A stretch of DNA of 64,000 bases, from contig NZ_NGVS01000033.1 in the NCBI RefSeq assembly GCF_002777975.1, positions 186,001 through 250,000 of the forward strand, in the 5' to 3' direction. The number at the start of each line of letters is the position of its first letter. Within the stretch, counting starts at the first letter, position 1. The stretch comes from Shewanella carassii (GTDB lineage Bacteria > Pseudomonadota > Gammaproteobacteria > Enterobacterales > Shewanellaceae). The position numbers and the translations under genes are program-made. The notes under the pieces are model-generated. The model did not search any database and was not told the origin of the DNA. It saw only the letters and a program-made list of their open reading frames with translations. Shown here piece after piece: positions 26,494 through 37,770 of this stretch.

Positions 26494-27891
26494 TTAAAAT
26501 CCTCGCAGTGAATCCAAGTATTCAGGCAGGAACAGGGACACTTGAGGAACATAGGTGATCAGAATAAGGAACCCCAGTAACAGCAGCAGCCAAGGTAGGC
26601 ATGCGTGGATTACCCAACCTATGCTCTTGCCTGTGATCCCCGAGGTCACAAACAGATTAAGCCCCACCGGCGGCGTCAGCATTCCTATCTCCATATTGAC
26701 CACCATGATGATCCCAAGGTGAATGGGGTCGATCCCCAACTGGGTGGCGATGGGAAAGAGGATGGGCGCCATGATAAGCAAAATGGCTGATGGCTCCATA
26801 AAGTTACCTGCGGCCAGCAACAACAGGTTGACTATGATGAGAAAGCCCCAGGCCGGCAGGCCCATGCCGACTATATTTTCGGCAATCATGTGAGGGATCC
26901 GCTCTGTGGTCAATACATGGGCGAACAGCATGGCGTTGCCTATGATAAACAGCAGCATGATACTGACTTTGGCGCCATCCCTGACGACGGCGCGTATCTC
27001 TCTGTCGGCCGGTGTCTTGAGTAACCCCAGTAAGCTGTACCCCAGATTGCGGCCTATGGCTTTGACTATTGGCTCACCAGGATTGCGCCAGGCGACATTT
27101 TTCAGTGGCCCGATATCGCGATAGCCGAAGACGGCAATGAAATAGGCATAGATACAGGCGACCGCCGAGGCTTCCGTGGGGCTGGCGACCCCGCCGTAAA
27201 TGGAACCCAGCACTATGACAATCAGCATCAGGCCACCCAGCGCCTTGGCCGTTGAGATAGAGAGCTTGCCAATGCCGGGGAAGGGCAGGGAAGGTAATCC
27301 CTTGATACGGGCCACTATATAGATGGCCAGCATGATCAGCATCCCCGCCAGTAACCCCGGGATCAGTCCGGCCATAAACATCCGCGCTGCGGACACTTCA
27401 GTGGCCGCCGAATACACCAGCATCACAATCGATGGTGGGATCAGTATTCCCAGGGTACCTGAGGTGGTAATGACCCCGGCGGCAAATTTTTCCGGATATC
27501 CGGCGCGGATCATGCCGACGATAACTATGGAGCCGATAGCCGCCACAGTGGCTGGAGAAGAGCCGGAGACGGCGGCAAACAACATACAGGCCATGACCGA
27601 GGCCATGGCCAAACCGCCGCGGATATGGCCGACACTGTCCATGGCAAAGTCGATGATCCGCCTGGCAACGCCGCCGGTAGAGAGAAAGGCCGAGGACAGA
27701 ATAAAGAAAGGGATCGCCAGCAAAGTGTAGTGCTCTGAAGTGGACTCATAGAGCTTCAGGGCCACAGAGGCCAGCGAATCGTTGGAAAACAGTAAAATAG
27801 TCAGCATGCTGGAGAAACCCAGTGCAATGGCAATGGGCATGCCGAGCAGCATACAAACAAATAAGACGATAAAGAGGGTCGCTATTGTCAT
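26494..27891 (-). CDS. dctM: TRAP transporter large permease DctM
   Basis: The 465-residue inner-membrane protein has more than ten hydrophobic segments and DctM landmarks: MLLGMPIAIALG, GSSPATVAAIGSI, IPPSIVMLVYS, SPTEASAVACIYA and MEIGMLTPPVGLNLF. It forms the Na+-coupled channel of a TRAP transporter with DctQ. It is last in dctP-dctQ-dctM, 8 bases after dctQ. It is longer than many DctM proteins because of a cytoplasmic loop near residues 255-295. Confidence 0.94.
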   Translation of the reverse strand: MTIATLFIVLFVCMLLGMPIAIALGFSSMLTILLFSNDSLASVALKLYESTSEHYTLLAIPFFILSSAFLSTGGVARRIIDFAMDSVGHIRGGLAMASVMACMLFAAVSGSSPATVAAIGSIVIVGMIRAGYPEKFAAGVITTSGTLGILIPPSIVMLVYSAATEVSAARMFMAGLIPGLLAGMLIMLAIYIVARIKGLPSLPFPGIGKLSISTAKALGGLMLIVIVLGSIYGGVASPTEASAVACIYAYFIAVFGYRDIGPLKNVAWRNPGEPIVKAIGRNLGYSLLGLLKTPADREIRAVVRDGAKVSIMLLFIIGNAMLFAHVLTTERIPHMIAENIVGMGLPAWGFLIIVNLLLLAAGNFMEPSAILLIMAPILFPIATQLGIDPIHLGIIMVVNMEIGMLTPPVGLNLFVTSGITGKSIGWVIHACLPWLLLLLGFLILITYVPQVSLFLPEYLDSLRGF

Positions 27892-27899
27892 GGCATTAC

Positions 27900-28577
27900 C
27901 TACTCATGCTTGGAGTTGTTTTTGTCTTCGCTGGCTTCGTTTTCGTCTGCCAGGTGCATGCTTTCCTTGGCTTCATCGTGGAAGTTGAATCCTTGTGAGC
28001 GGTTGGTCAGAATGGCAAAAAACAGTTCAATGAAACGCCAGGTCAACATGGCAAAACCGATAATCAGAATGCTTTGGGAGATCCACAGTGGCACCGCCGG
28101 ATCTTCCACATCTATGCGCAAGGTCTCCCAGGCAAAGTCGGGGTCCAGTTTGGCCACCAGGGCATGGGGGAAGTCGATATCTTCCATGGGTATCCCAATC
28201 TGATACATCTGGCTGAGGTAATCCCAGCTGCCTTTAAGGAACAGGCCGCAATAGATCAAACAGATGACCGCAGCCAGCATGGCGGCGTATTTGCGGCCTG
28301 TCCTGGGAAGCTTTTTGACGAAGGCATCGACACCTATATGGGCACCGACTTTAACGCCGTATGACATGCCAAAGAGGACAAACCAACCACAAAGGGTCAA
28401 TGTCAGCTCTTGCATCCAGAGAAACCCTGTATTGAAAAAGAAGCGGGCAACGACTTCGACAAAGACAAGCACCGTCATCAGGGTGATCAATAAGTTGAGA
28501 AAGCCTTCCTCAAAGTAGCCCAAGGCGCGTGAAATCATATTGCTCTCCGCAGAAATTGCGGGGGCCGGAGCCCCCAT
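27900..28577 (-). CDS. dctQ: TRAP transporter small permease DctQ
   Basis: The 225-residue protein has four membrane segments, the family motif LFGMSYGVKVGAHIGVD (about 70-87) and a charged C-terminal tail rich in Glu, Asp and Lys. It joins the large permease of the TRAP complex. It lies 6 bases after dctP and 8 before dctM, so the three genes are one operon. Confidence 0.92.
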   Translation of the reverse strand: MGAPAPAISAESNMISRALGYFEEGFLNLLITLMTVLVFVEVVARFFFNTGFLWMQELTLTLCGWFVLFGMSYGVKVGAHIGVDAFVKKLPRTGRKYAAMLAAVICLIYCGLFLKGSWDYLSQMYQIGIPMEDIDFPHALVAKLDPDFAWETLRIDVEDPAVPLWISQSILIIGFAMLTWRFIELFFAILTNRSQGFNFHDEAKESMHLADENEASEDKNNSKHE

Positions 28578-28583
28578 ACTGAC

Positions 28584-29615
<1,032 letters not shown>

Positions 29616-29855
29616 TTATATGCTCTTGAGTTATTGAAAAATACGTACCCCAAAGTGCGTATCTCCAGCGGGAATACAGCCGACTTTCCCTAAGGTCTGT
29701 ATTGGGTAACGCAAAGTCGTGCGCCAACCCTGGGACTTGGTTGTAACTTGTTGGTTGCTAAAGTGTAGTTCATTTGATGTCGGTTACGGCTTTTTGCTGT
29801 ACGCTGAGACCCAGCTCACAGTGTTGCCGGTGATGGGCACTAATGGGGTTAGAGA

Positions 29856-30083
29856 TTACTTGGGTGGGTCTATACGCTTGAGTACAGCGTCACTGGGTAA
29901 CAGCTCAAGGTGTCCCTGCTCATCAAAGTACCAGCCGGTAATAAAACCTTTTTGACGCATGGTCACCAGATTATGCATCACTTCTCTGGCTTCTTTTTGC
30001 GCGGTTTGCTCGTCGTAGTCGTTGGTGTGCTTCAAATAGGCCGCAATGCTGGCGAGGGAAGCCGACTGACTGATTCCTGTCAT
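29856..30083 (-). CDS. Small uncharacterised protein (75 residues)
   Basis: The product is soluble, acidic/basic mixed, with a likely helical first half (ASIAAYLKHTNDYDEQTAQKEAREVMHNLVTMRQ) and a FITGWYFDEQGHLELLPSDAVLKRIDPP tail. A GAGG sits near the ATG. The 252 bases between it and dctP hold the dctP promoter region and no other gene I can see. No family recognised. Confidence 0.55.
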   Translation of the reverse strand: MTGISQSASLASIAAYLKHTNDYDEQTAQKEAREVMHNLVTMRQKGFITGWYFDEQGHLELLPSDAVLKRIDPPK

Positions 30084-30346
30084 CGCCTCTATTCCACAAA
30101 AAAGATGGTTTCTTGAAGCGTAGTTGAAAATTTAGTCAACGTGAAAGATGCATTGGGATTATGGTCGATAGAGCTAAAGCCTCCGCTGTCCGAGCTAAGG
30201 CTCGGCTGAACATGCTATGGGAGCAATACCTATCTCGGAGACTGTCGGCCAGAGCCCTTTTCCCCTGTAGGGTTAGGCTGCTAGAATATGCACACTTTTC
30301 ATTTGCCTGCCAGACAGGCGTTTATTCTTAAGGTTAGTGTTCAATT

Positions 30347-31756
30347 ATGACCACCAAGACGCGTTTTGCTCCCAGCCCTACCGGCTTTCTTCATGTGGGC
30401 GGTGCCCGTACGGCTCTATACTCCTGGTTGCACGCCCGTGCCAATAATGGCGAGTTTGTGCTGCGTATCGAAGATACGGATCTTGAGCGTTCTACTCAGG
30501 AGGCGGTTGATGCCATTCTGGAAGGGATGGAATGGTTGGGCCTGAATTGGGACGAGGGTCCTTACTATCAGACCAAGCGCTTCGATCGTTACAATGAGAT
30601 CATCGCTCAGATGCTGAAAGAGGGCACAGCTTACAAGTGTTATTGCTCTCGTGAGCGCATCGAAGCTTTGCGTGAAGAGCAGGCCGCCAAGGGTGAACGC
30701 CAGAAGTATGATGGCTGCTGCCGTGATGCCGCTCCCCGTGATACAGATGAACCATATGTCGTGCGTTTCAAAAACCCCCAGGAAGGCAGCGTGGTTTTTG
30801 ATGATCATGTTCGCGGCCGGATTGAAATTGCCAACGAAGAACTGGATGACCTAATCATTGCCCGCAGCGATGGTACACCTACCTATAACTTTTGTGTGGT
30901 AGTTGATGACTGGGATATGGGTATCACTTGCGTGGTTCGCGGTGAAGACCATATCAACAACACTCCTAGACAGATCAATATCCTCAAGGCCCTCGGTGCA
31001 CCTGTCCCTGAGTATGCCCACGTATCCATGATCCTGGGTGACGATGGTGCCAAGCTTTCCAAGCGTCACGGCGCCGTGAGCGTAATGCAGTATCGTGATG
31101 ACGGTTATCTGCCGGAAGCATTGCTGAACTATCTGGTGCGTTTGGGCTGGTCCCATGGCGATCAGGAGATCTTCTCTCTGGAGGAGATGAAGCAGTTCTT
31201 CAAATTGGACGATATCAATAAGGCGGCTTCGGCATTCAATACCGAGAAGCTGATTTGGTTGAACCAGCACTATATGAAGTCGCTGGATCCAGAATATGTG
31301 GCCGGTTTCCTCGAATGGCACATGCGTGATCAGCAGATAGATACCAGCAATGGTCCGGCACTGGCTGAAATTGTTACTGCATTGGCAGAGCGTAGCAAGA
31401 CACTCAAAGAGATGGCTGCCTCCAGCCGTTACTTCTATGAAGACTTCGAAGCGTTTGATGAAGCACAGGCCAAGAAACACTTGCGCGGGGTAGCATTGGA
31501 GCCCTTGCAACTGGTACAGCAGAAGTTAGCGGCTCTGCCTGAGTGGACCGTGGAAGCGATTCACAATGCCATTGAGTCAACGGCGGCCGAACTTGAGGTG
31601 GGAATGGGTAAAGTCGGTATGCCTTTACGGGTGGCCGTGACAGGTGCCGGTCAGTCTCCAGCTGTGGATTTAACCTTATTTCTCATTGGGAAAGCTCGTT
31701 GCGAGCAAAGAATCTCCAAAGCGGTTGAATTTGTAGCAGCTAGAATAAATTCCTAA
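30347..31756 (+). CDS. gltX: Glutamyl-tRNA synthetase GltX
   Basis: GltX charges tRNA-Glu with glutamate. The 469-residue class I synthetase has the HIGH-type motif [18 protein letters not shown] (about 7-24) and the KMSKS-type motif [12 protein letters not shown] (about 238-249). An AAGG site precedes the ATG. Its substrate tRNAs are encoded directly downstream, in the array starting at 31863. Upstream, 30084-30346 is non-coding and holds a small CCGAGC/GCTCGG hairpin. Confidence 0.96.
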   Translation: MTTKTRFAPSPTGFLHVGGARTALYSWLHARANNGEFVLRIEDTDLERSTQEAVDAILEGMEWLGLNWDEGPYYQTKRFDRYNEIIAQMLKEGTAYKCYCSRERIEALREEQAAKGERQKYDGCCRDAAPRDTDEPYVVRFKNPQEGSVVFDDHVRGRIEIANEELDDLIIARSDGTPTYNFCVVVDDWDMGITCVVRGEDHINNTPRQINILKALGAPVPEYAHVSMILGDDGAKLSKRHGAVSVMQYRDDGYLPEALLNYLVRLGWSHGDQEIFSLEEMKQFFKLDDINKAASAFNTEKLIWLNQHYMKSLDPEYVAGFLEWHMRDQQIDTSNGPALAEIVTALAERSKTLKEMAASSRYFYEDFEAFDEAQAKKHLRGVALEPLQLVQQKLAALPEWTVEAIHNAIESTAAELEVGMGKVGMPLRVAVTGAGQSPAVDLTLFLIGKARCEQRISKAVEFVAARINS

Positions 31757-31862
31757 AAAAGGCGTTGACACATTTGGGTGTGCTGCATAGAATGCGCCTC
31801 GCAGTTGAGACACAGGGCAGCAAGTTGCTGGCAGTACACTCAAATGCAATGAGAGATAGCTT

Positions 31863-31938
<76 letters not shown>

Positions 31939-31989
31939 ACTTCTCTCAATAAGCTCTTTTTAAGCCGAGTTTAAATGCTTAAGTCCGGG

Positions 31990-32065
31990 GTCCCCTTCGT
32001 CTAGAGGCCTAGGACACCGCCCTTTCACGGCGGTAACAGGGGTTCGAATCCCCTAGGGGATGCCA
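31990..32065 (+). tRNA. tRNA-Glu (TTC), copy 1
   Basis: 76 bases including CCA. The anticodon arm CCGCC-CTTTCAC-GGCGG gives TTC. Confidence 0.97.
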
Positions 32066-32126
32066 ATTTTCGCAGCGTTTCGTAAAACCTGTACTCTTAT
32101 CACAGAGTTTAAATAGTGAGTCCGGG

Positions 32127-32202
32127 GTCCCCTTCGTCTAGAGGCCTAGGACACCGCCCTTTCACGGCGGTAACAGGGGTTCGAATCCCCTAGGGGATGC
32201 CA
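32127..32202 (+). tRNA. tRNA-Glu (TTC), copy 2
   Basis: Identical to copy 1. It starts exactly 137 bases after it, and the spacer is repeated too. Confidence 0.97.
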
Positions 32203-32263
32203 ATTTTCGCAGCGTTTCGTAAAACCTGTACTCTTATCACAGAGTTTAAATAGTGAGTCCGGG

Positions 32264-32339
32264 GTCCCCTTCGTCTAGAGGCCTAGGACACCGCCCTTTC
32301 ACGGCGGTAACAGGGGTTCGAATCCCCTAGGGGATGCCA
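32264..32339 (+). tRNA. tRNA-Glu (TTC), copy 3
   Basis: Identical to copy 1; starts 137 bases after copy 2. Confidence 0.97.
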
Positions 32340-32374
32340 CATTTTCGAGAGATTTTGTTTTTTGACAGAATTTC

Positions 32375-32450
<76 letters not shown>

Positions 32451-32487
32451 AATACTCTTATCACAGAGTTTAAACAGTGAGTCCGGG

Positions 32488-32563
32488 GTCCCCTTCGTCT
32501 AGAGGCCTAGGACACCGCCCTTTCACGGCGGTAACAGGGGTTCGAATCCCCTAGGGGATGCCA
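32488..32563 (+). tRNA. tRNA-Glu (TTC), copy 4
   Basis: Identical mature sequence to copy 1. The upstream spacer resembles that of copies 2 and 3. Confidence 0.97.
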
Positions 32564-32625
32564 ATTTTTGCAGCGTTTCGTAAAACCTGTACTCCTTATC
32601 ACGGAGTCTAAACAGTGAGTCCGGG

Positions 32626-32701
32626 GTCCCCTTCGTCTAGAGGCCTAGGACACCGCCCTTTCACGGCGGTAACAGGGGTTCGAATCCCCTAGGGGATGCC
32701 A
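32626..32701 (+). tRNA. tRNA-Glu (TTC), copy 5
   Basis: Starts 138 bases after copy 4. The intervening spacer is a slightly diverged copy of the 137-bp unit. Confidence 0.97.
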
Positions 32702-32736
32702 TATTTTTCGAGATATTTTGTTTTTGACAGAATTTC

Positions 32737-32812
<76 letters not shown>

Positions 32813-32834
32813 CTCACCTTTAATAAGGTGAATT

Positions 32835-32862
32835 AAAACCACCTTCGGGTGGTTTTTTATTA
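32835..32862 (+). terminator. Rho-independent terminator closing the tRNA array
   Basis: AAAACCACC and GGTGGTTTT close a TTCG tetraloop, followed by a T-run. Confidence 0.92.
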
Positions 32863-33125
32863 TCTATCCCTCCTTATGTCCCTTGTTTCATCATGACTCG
32901 GTTAGCTATCCAGGTGCCGCTGTGGCTTGCCGTTACATTTCGGCGTGTATCGCCCCAATACCCGGCAATGGTTTAAATCAAAATTCTGCAACCACATCAT
33001 TATTAAGGTGGTCAATTAAATTATGATAAGTACCAATCAATTTGGAATTGAGGTACTTTTCACTTTTGACTCGGCGAGTCAACACGTATGCGAAATGATA
33101 TTATGCCCGTATATAGTTGCTTATT

Positions 33126-33701
33126 ATGTCATTGTTGATGGATATTGAATTTCTACCTCTACCCGGCCTTATCCTGTTTACAGCAAAGATGCTTAAGGAT
33201 GAGCGAGGCTCTTTTATGGAGTGTTTCCGCGCTTCGGTTTTTGAACAAGCCTTAGCGGATTCTGCTCAGCCCCCAGTGACTCTGGTGCAGGAAAATCACA
33301 GTTGCTCTGGCGCTGGAGTGCTTAGGGGGCTTCATTTTCAGTGCCAATATCCCCAGGGTAAGTTGATTCGGGTTATCAGCGGTGAGATCTACGATGTCGC
33401 CGTCGATATTCGTCCCCAATCTCCCACCTTTGGAAAGTGGCACGGTTTGTATTTATCGGCACAGAACCGCTGTCAGCTGTGGATCCCACCGGGGTTTGCC
33501 CATGGTTTTTATGTGACCAAGGGCCCGGCCGAGGTGATATACAAGTGCAGCGATTATTATCAGCCCGGCGATGAAGGCGCCATTGTCTGGAACGATGCCG
33601 ACTTAGCGATAGACTGGCCGCTGAATACCGCAATGGGTGAGCCATTACTCTCAGCCAAAGACAGACAGGCCAAGCCCTTTTGCGCTCAAAAGTGGGTTTA
33701 A
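33126..33701 (+). CDS. rfbC: dTDP-4-dehydrorhamnose 3,5-epimerase (RmlC/RfbC family)
   Basis: The protein has the RmlC cupin signature: DERGSFMECFR, QENHSCSGAGVLRGLHFQ, QGKLIRVISGEIYDVAVDIR and WIPPGFAHGFYV, with catalytic His in RGLHFQ and Tyr in VIYKCSDYY. It is about 191 residues long, normal for the family. RmlC epimerises dTDP-4-keto-6-deoxyglucose. No rmlA, rmlB or glycosyltransferase gene is adjacent, so this is an orphan copy placed just after the tRNA array. Start choice is uncertain: ATG 33126 or ATG 33138, neither with a good ribosome site. The 263 bases before it show no gene. Confidence 0.85.
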   Translation: MSLLMDIEFLPLPGLILFTAKMLKDERGSFMECFRASVFEQALADSAQPPVTLVQENHSCSGAGVLRGLHFQCQYPQGKLIRVISGEIYDVAVDIRPQSPTFGKWHGLYLSAQNRCQLWIPPGFAHGFYVTKGPAEVIYKCSDYYQPGDEGAIVWNDADLAIDWPLNTAMGEPLLSAKDRQAKPFCAQKWV

Positions 33702-34102
33702 ACACGAATATTTGATAGCAATTACTGACTTCCAATCTTTGGCTTAGAGAATGGCTTAGAGAATGGTTAAGCAGAATGGCTTAATAGCAGGTTTGTGTTT
33801 TTGAGCTGGCTGAAATGGAGTCAATCTCACCGGGTTAGGAATGCACCGGAGATAGTTGGATAACTATAGAACACCATTCTCTAAATTAGATGGCACTTCT
33901 TTTTAGATTACGACAATCTGATTTAATCGTTAGTCGCGAATAAGTTTCCTCATTACTTTGGAGTGAGCAGCGGCAGGCCGTATTCGCCGCTGTTTAACTG
34001 TGCTCGTTTGTTAAGGCGCGCTTACTAAAGGCGCCGGCATTCGCGGCACTTGAATCTGGGGAGTGGCTTATCCCCCCTTCACCAAGGAAGAGGACTTCCA
34101 AC
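33702..34102. other. Intergenic region upstream of katG
   Basis: No gene. It contains a short repeat (GGCTTAGAGAAT twice, about 33741-33764, with diverged copies after it) and the palindrome listed separately. Confidence 0.5.
33852..33867. promoter_or_regulatory. Palindrome ATAGTT-N4-AACTAT upstream of katG
   Basis: This perfect 6-bp inverted repeat with a 4-base core resembles half of an OxyR site (ATAG...CTAT), but the half-sites are 8 rather than 7 bases apart. It lies 236 bases before the katG start. It is a candidate operator only. Confidence 0.35.
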
Positions 34103-36346
34103 ATGAAATCAAGTATCCCATCTCTGACCGCGGTGGCGCTGTCTGTTGCCATGGTATTTGGCGCAGCCAGTACCCAAGCGGCGCAGTCGCCATCGGCCGC
34201 TCAGTCTCAGGCCGTAACAACCAACGCCTACTGGTGGCCGCAGCAACTGGATCTATCGCCACTGCGCCAGCACGGCGCTGAATCCAATCCCTACGGCGCC
34301 GATTACGACTATGCCAAGGCCTTTGGCTCTTTGGATTTGGACGCCGTCAAAGCCGACATCAAAACCACGTTGATCACTTCCCAGAACTGGTGGCCCGCCG
34401 ACTATGGTCACTATGGCCCTTTCTTTATCCGTATGGCCTGGCACAGTGCCGGTGTTTATCGCATCTTTGACGGTCGCGGCGGTGCCAGTGGTGGTCAGCA
34501 GCGTTTTGAACCTCTCAACAGTTGGCCCGATAACGTCAGTCTCGACAAGGCTCGCCGCTTACTTTGGCCAATTAAGCAAAAGTATGGCAGCCAGATCTCC
34601 TGGGCCGATCTCATGGTGCTGGCCGGTAACGTATCCCTGGAGTCCATGGGCTTTAAGACCTTCGGGTTTGCCGGTGGCCGCACTGATGACTGGGAAGCCG
34701 AAAAGGTTAACTGGGGCGCCGAAAAACAGTGGCTCGACAATAAACGCCACAATGAAAAGGGTGAATTGGCAAAACCCTTGGGAGCCACCCAGATGGGGCT
34801 CATCTATGTGAACCCGGAAGGTCCCAACGGCGTGCCCGATCCCTTGGCATCCGCCCAGGAGATCCGTGATACCTTTGGCCGTATGGCCATGAATGATGAA
34901 GAAACCGTGGCGCTGATCGCCGGTGGTCACACCTTCGGTAAGGCTCACGGCGCCCATGATCCTGCCAAGTGTGTCGGCGCAGAACCCGCTGCCGCCGGAA
35001 TAGAGGAGCAGGGCCTTGGCTGGAAAAACCGCTGCGGTAAAGGTCACTCGGAAGATACGGTTTCCAGCGGCCTGGAAGGTGCCTGGTCTTCCAACCCCAC
35101 CAAGTGGACCATGGAATACTTAACCTGGCTCTACACCTTCGATTGGGTACAAACCAAGAGTCCGGCCGGCCACATTCAATGGATCCCTGCCGATGGCAAG
35201 GCCGCCAATTTGGTGCCTGACGCCCATATCCCCGACAAACGTCATGCTCCCATCATGTTCACCAGTGATATCGCGCTGAAGGAAGACCCGATTTACCGCG
35301 AAATCACGACCCGTTTCCTCAATAATCCGGCCGAGTTTGAGCTGGCCTTCGCTAAGGCTTGGTTCAAGTTGACCCACAGAGATATGGGGCCGAAGACCCG
35401 CTACCTGGGCAAAGACGCGCCTGCTGAAGATCTGATCTGGCAAGACCCTATCCCAGCGGTCGATCATGTTTTGATCGATGCGGCCGATACCAAACAACTG
35501 AAAGCGGCTATTTTTGATTCAGGCCTCAGCGTGCCTGAGCTGGTGAAAACCGCCTGGGCCGCGGCGTCATCTTTCCGTGGCACAGATATGCGTGGCGGCG
35601 CCAATGGTGCCAGAATCGCTCTGAAGCCCCAGAGCGATTGGACGGCAAATGACCCCAAGGCATTGGCGAAAGTCATTGGTAAACTTGAGAAAATCCAAAA
35701 GAATTTCAACAAGAAAGCCAAGGGCGGTAAAACGGTGTCGTTGGCCGATCTCATTGTCTTGGGCGGCAGTGCAGCCATAGAAAAAGCTGCGGCCGATGCC
35801 GGGTTTAAAGTCAATGTTGCCTTTCATCCCGGGCGGATGGACGCGACTCAGGCCCAAACAGATGTAAATTCCTTTGCCGTACTTGAGCCCAAGGCCGATG
35901 GCTTCAGAAACTATTTCAGTGATCAAAGCCCGGCATCACCGACCGAAGCTCTGATTGAAAAGGCGAACTTCCTAAACCTGACGGTTCCTGAAATGACGGT
36001 ATTGGTCGGCGGTCTCAGAGTGCTGAATGCCAACAGCGGTGGCAGCAAGCATGGGGTGTTCACCCAAAGTCCAGGCAAGCTCAGTAACGACTTCTTTGTA
36101 AACCTGCTGGATATGTCCACTCGTTGGGAAAAGGATAAGGAGCTAGGTCTCTATCAGGGCCTTGATCGTCAGTCCGGCAAACTCAAATGGACGGCTACGC
36201 CGGTCGACTTGGTGTTTGGTTCCCATTCAGAACTCAGAGCCGTTGCTGAAGTGTATGCCGCAGACGATGGCAAGACCCGCTTCGTTGAGGACTTTGCCAA
36301 AGCCTGGACCAAGGTGATGGAGCTGGATAGGTTCGATTTGCAGTAA
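34103..36346 (+). CDS. katG: Exported catalase-peroxidase KatG (periplasmic type)
   Basis: KatG removes hydrogen peroxide by catalase and peroxidase reactions. The 747-residue protein has a signal peptide (about 1-26, AASTQA). Distal residues are Arg110, Trp113 and His114 (IRMAWHSAG), the proximal haem ligand is His276 ([10 protein letters not shown]), and Tyr235 and Met261 complete the Trp-Tyr-Met cross-link. The second, non-haem peroxidase-like domain follows. The signal peptide marks it as the periplasmic KatP/KatG2 type. A GAGGA site precedes the ATG. It stands alone between the orphan rmlC and its own terminator. Confidence 0.95.
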   Translation: MKSSIPSLTAVALSVAMVFGAASTQAAQSPSAAQSQAVTTNAYWWPQQLDLSPLRQHGAESNPYGADYDYAKAFGSLDLDAVKADIKTTLITSQNWWPADYGHYGPFFIRMAWHSAGVYRIFDGRGGASGGQQRFEPLNSWPDNVSLDKARRLLWPIKQKYGSQISWADLMVLAGNVSLESMGFKTFGFAGGRTDDWEAEKVNWGAEKQWLDNKRHNEKGELAKPLGATQMGLIYVNPEGPNGVPDPLASAQEIRDTFGRMAMNDEETVALIAGGHTFGKAHGAHDPAKCVGAEPAAAGIEEQGLGWKNRCGKGHSEDTVSSGLEGAWSSNPTKWTMEYLTWLYTFDWVQTKSPAGHIQWIPADGKAANLVPDAHIPDKRHAPIMFTSDIALKEDPIYREITTRFLNNPAEFELAFAKAWFKLTHRDMGPKTRYLGKDAPAEDLIWQDPIPAVDHVLIDAADTKQLKAAIFDSGLSVPELVKTAWAAASSFRGTDMRGGANGARIALKPQSDWTANDPKALAKVIGKLEKIQKNFNKKAKGGKTVSLADLIVLGGSAAIEKAAADAGFKVNVAFHPGRMDATQAQTDVNSFAVLEPKADGFRNYFSDQSPASPTEALIEKANFLNLTVPEMTVLVGGLRVLNANSGGSKHGVFTQSPGKLSNDFFVNLLDMSTRWEKDKELGLYQGLDRQSGKLKWTATPVDLVFGSHSELRAVAEVYAADDGKTRFVEDFAKAWTKVMELDRFDLQ

Positions 36347-36395
36347 TCGTTGACGGCTGATGTAAACAAGTAAGAGAGAGATAATCCATCTCATG

Positions 36396-36431
36396 AAATC
36401 GGCGCAGGCTTTGGCTTTGCGCCGATTTTTC
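36396..36431 (+). terminator. Rho-independent terminator after katG
   Basis: AAATCGGCGCA and TGCGCCGATTT form the stem, followed by TTTTC. Confidence 0.88.
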
Positions 36432-36734
36432 TTGGGGCTTTCCCAAGCGCTATTTCTATTGGATTTGGGGATGAGCTGTTCGGTCAAACACAAAACTTCA
36501 GCTTCCGGCTCGTCGCATACGCAGTTAATTTTTTAGAACCTGACTCTATTGATTCACATATCAACGGACGTGCAATCGAGTCAGATAAAGTTTAGCCCAT
36601 GGCCAAATAACCAAATTGGCTGATTGGATTTATAAAAGAGCATAAACCGTGTGGATAAAGCCATTAGCCGCTATTGAGCCAGATTGGGGGATTGCCTACA
36701 ATATCGCGAGTTTTATTTACCCAAGATGAAGATT
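36432..36734. other. Intergenic region after the katG terminator
   Basis: About 300 bases without a gene. The only structure I see is a loose inverted repeat, CTGACTC (36540) with GAGTCAG (36578), enclosing TTGAT...ATCAA. It probably holds the promoter of the next small gene. Confidence 0.4.
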
Positions 36735-36983
36735 ATGACCGATACCAAAGTACCCCCCGCTCTGCCGGATCGCCTTTCTATCAACCCACGCAGCCCACAC
36801 CATGTGGCCGAAGTGTTTGAGTTCGATGTGGGCATTCGCATCAATGGCAAAGAGCGCAATGACGTGGAAGAATACTGCATCAGCGAAGGCTGGATTAAAG
36901 TCGCCTCTCACAAAGCACTCGACCGTCGCGGCCAGCCCCTGCTGATGACCATCAAAGGCACAGTAGAAGCTTTTTATAAGTAA
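36735..36983 (+). CDS. DUF3297-type small protein
   Basis: This 82-residue soluble protein begins MTDTKVPPALPDRLSINPRS and continues with HHVAEVFEFDVGIRINGKERNDVEEYCISEGWIKV. It matches what I know of the DUF3297 family, small conserved proteins of unknown function in gammaproteobacteria and other proteobacteria. An in-frame ATG at 36726 would add three residues. It is followed at once by a strong terminator. Confidence 0.8.
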   Translation: MTDTKVPPALPDRLSINPRSPHHVAEVFEFDVGIRINGKERNDVEEYCISEGWIKVASHKALDRRGQPLLMTIKGTVEAFYK

Positions 36984-37006
36984 GCTTATCTGCCAATTAA
37001 CCCCTG

Positions 37007-37036
37007 AGGGCTATCCGTAAGGATGGCCCTTTTTTG
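37007..37036 (+). terminator. Rho-independent terminator after the DUF3297 gene
   Basis: AGGGCTATCC pairs with GGATGGCCCT (one G-U) around GTAA, then T6. Confidence 0.9.
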
Positions 37037-37135
37037 TTACTTGGAAATTGAACTGCCAAGGTCACTGACCATAGGGAGGATTATCGCAGCCCAAAAACGT
37101 GGCTGGGCAGTGAAGATGAAAACGTGCTCAAGCAG

Positions 37136-37402
37136 CTATCTGAACTTATGGGAACGGTAGCAGAGTTGGCAAATATCTTTGCCAGTCATACCCACAGCAC
37201 CCGCCCAGCATCGAATGAGGTTGGAGACTTCTCCCGCAAGGCGAGTGCAGTAGAAGCACAAAAGGCCAGGTTCTACCCCATCACCAAGTAAACCCAAATC
37301 AGTTCGCGCTGCAGCACAGTCATCACAGACTATTCTCGATACTTGGTCAGTTTCAAAATGGGGAAATGAACAGGCTTCCGATAATGTCTCATAGGCGTTC
37401 AT
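37136..37402 (-). CDS. Putative small zinc-ribbon-like protein
   Basis: This 88-residue minus-strand frame has three CxxC pairs: CDDC (about 26-29), CFYC (about 49-52) and CQLC (about 78-81). The first two are spaced as in a zinc ribbon. Three such pairs in so short a frame are unlikely by chance, which is the main support. The ribosome site is weak. Caution: the plus strand can also be read as protein-like sequence in two successive frames (ending near 37291 and near 37392), so the coding strand is not certain. No family recognised. Confidence 0.4.
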   Translation of the reverse strand: MNAYETLSEACSFPHFETDQVSRIVCDDCAAARTDLGLLGDGVEPGLLCFYCTRLAGEVSNLIRCWAGAVGMTGKDICQLCYRSHKFR

Positions 37403-37506
37403 ACCTACGGGTATTCAGCTCCAAGAAACAGTGCATTTAGAGATTAACGAGATATTTGCGCACGACATCCTCATGTATTCAATTCAACACAAATAATGGG
37501 AAAGTT

Positions 37507-37770
37507 ATGAATGATATAGAAGTGACCACTCGTTTGAGTTCTGATGAAGCCGAGCAAAAAGACGTTAACCTGAAGTTGAAGCTTAAACGAGTGCCGGTAG
37601 CAGGTGAATTTATTGAACGTGAAGGAGCAGTGTTTAAGGTTGAGGCAGTAATGCACTACGCTGACAGCAACAGAGTAAGCCTCGATATTGGCTTTGGATT
37701 TCCTGATGTAGACCTTGAAGCTGAACGTAAGAAATTGCATGAATCCGCATACAGACGACGGAAGAGGTGA
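37507..37770 (+). CDS. Small uncharacterised protein (87 residues)
   Basis: The product is soluble and highly charged: MNDIEVTTRLSSDEAEQKD, a KLKLKRVPVAGEFIEREGAVFKVEAVMHY core that looks like a beta-hairpin, and a basic end (AYRRRKR). ATG 37507 is preferred, with GGGAAAG just before it. It lies in the variable patch between the DUF3297 gene and ssrA. No family recognised. Confidence 0.55.
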   Translation: MNDIEVTTRLSSDEAEQKDVNLKLKLKRVPVAGEFIEREGAVFKVEAVMHYADSNRVSLDIGFGFPDVDLEAERKKLHESAYRRRKR

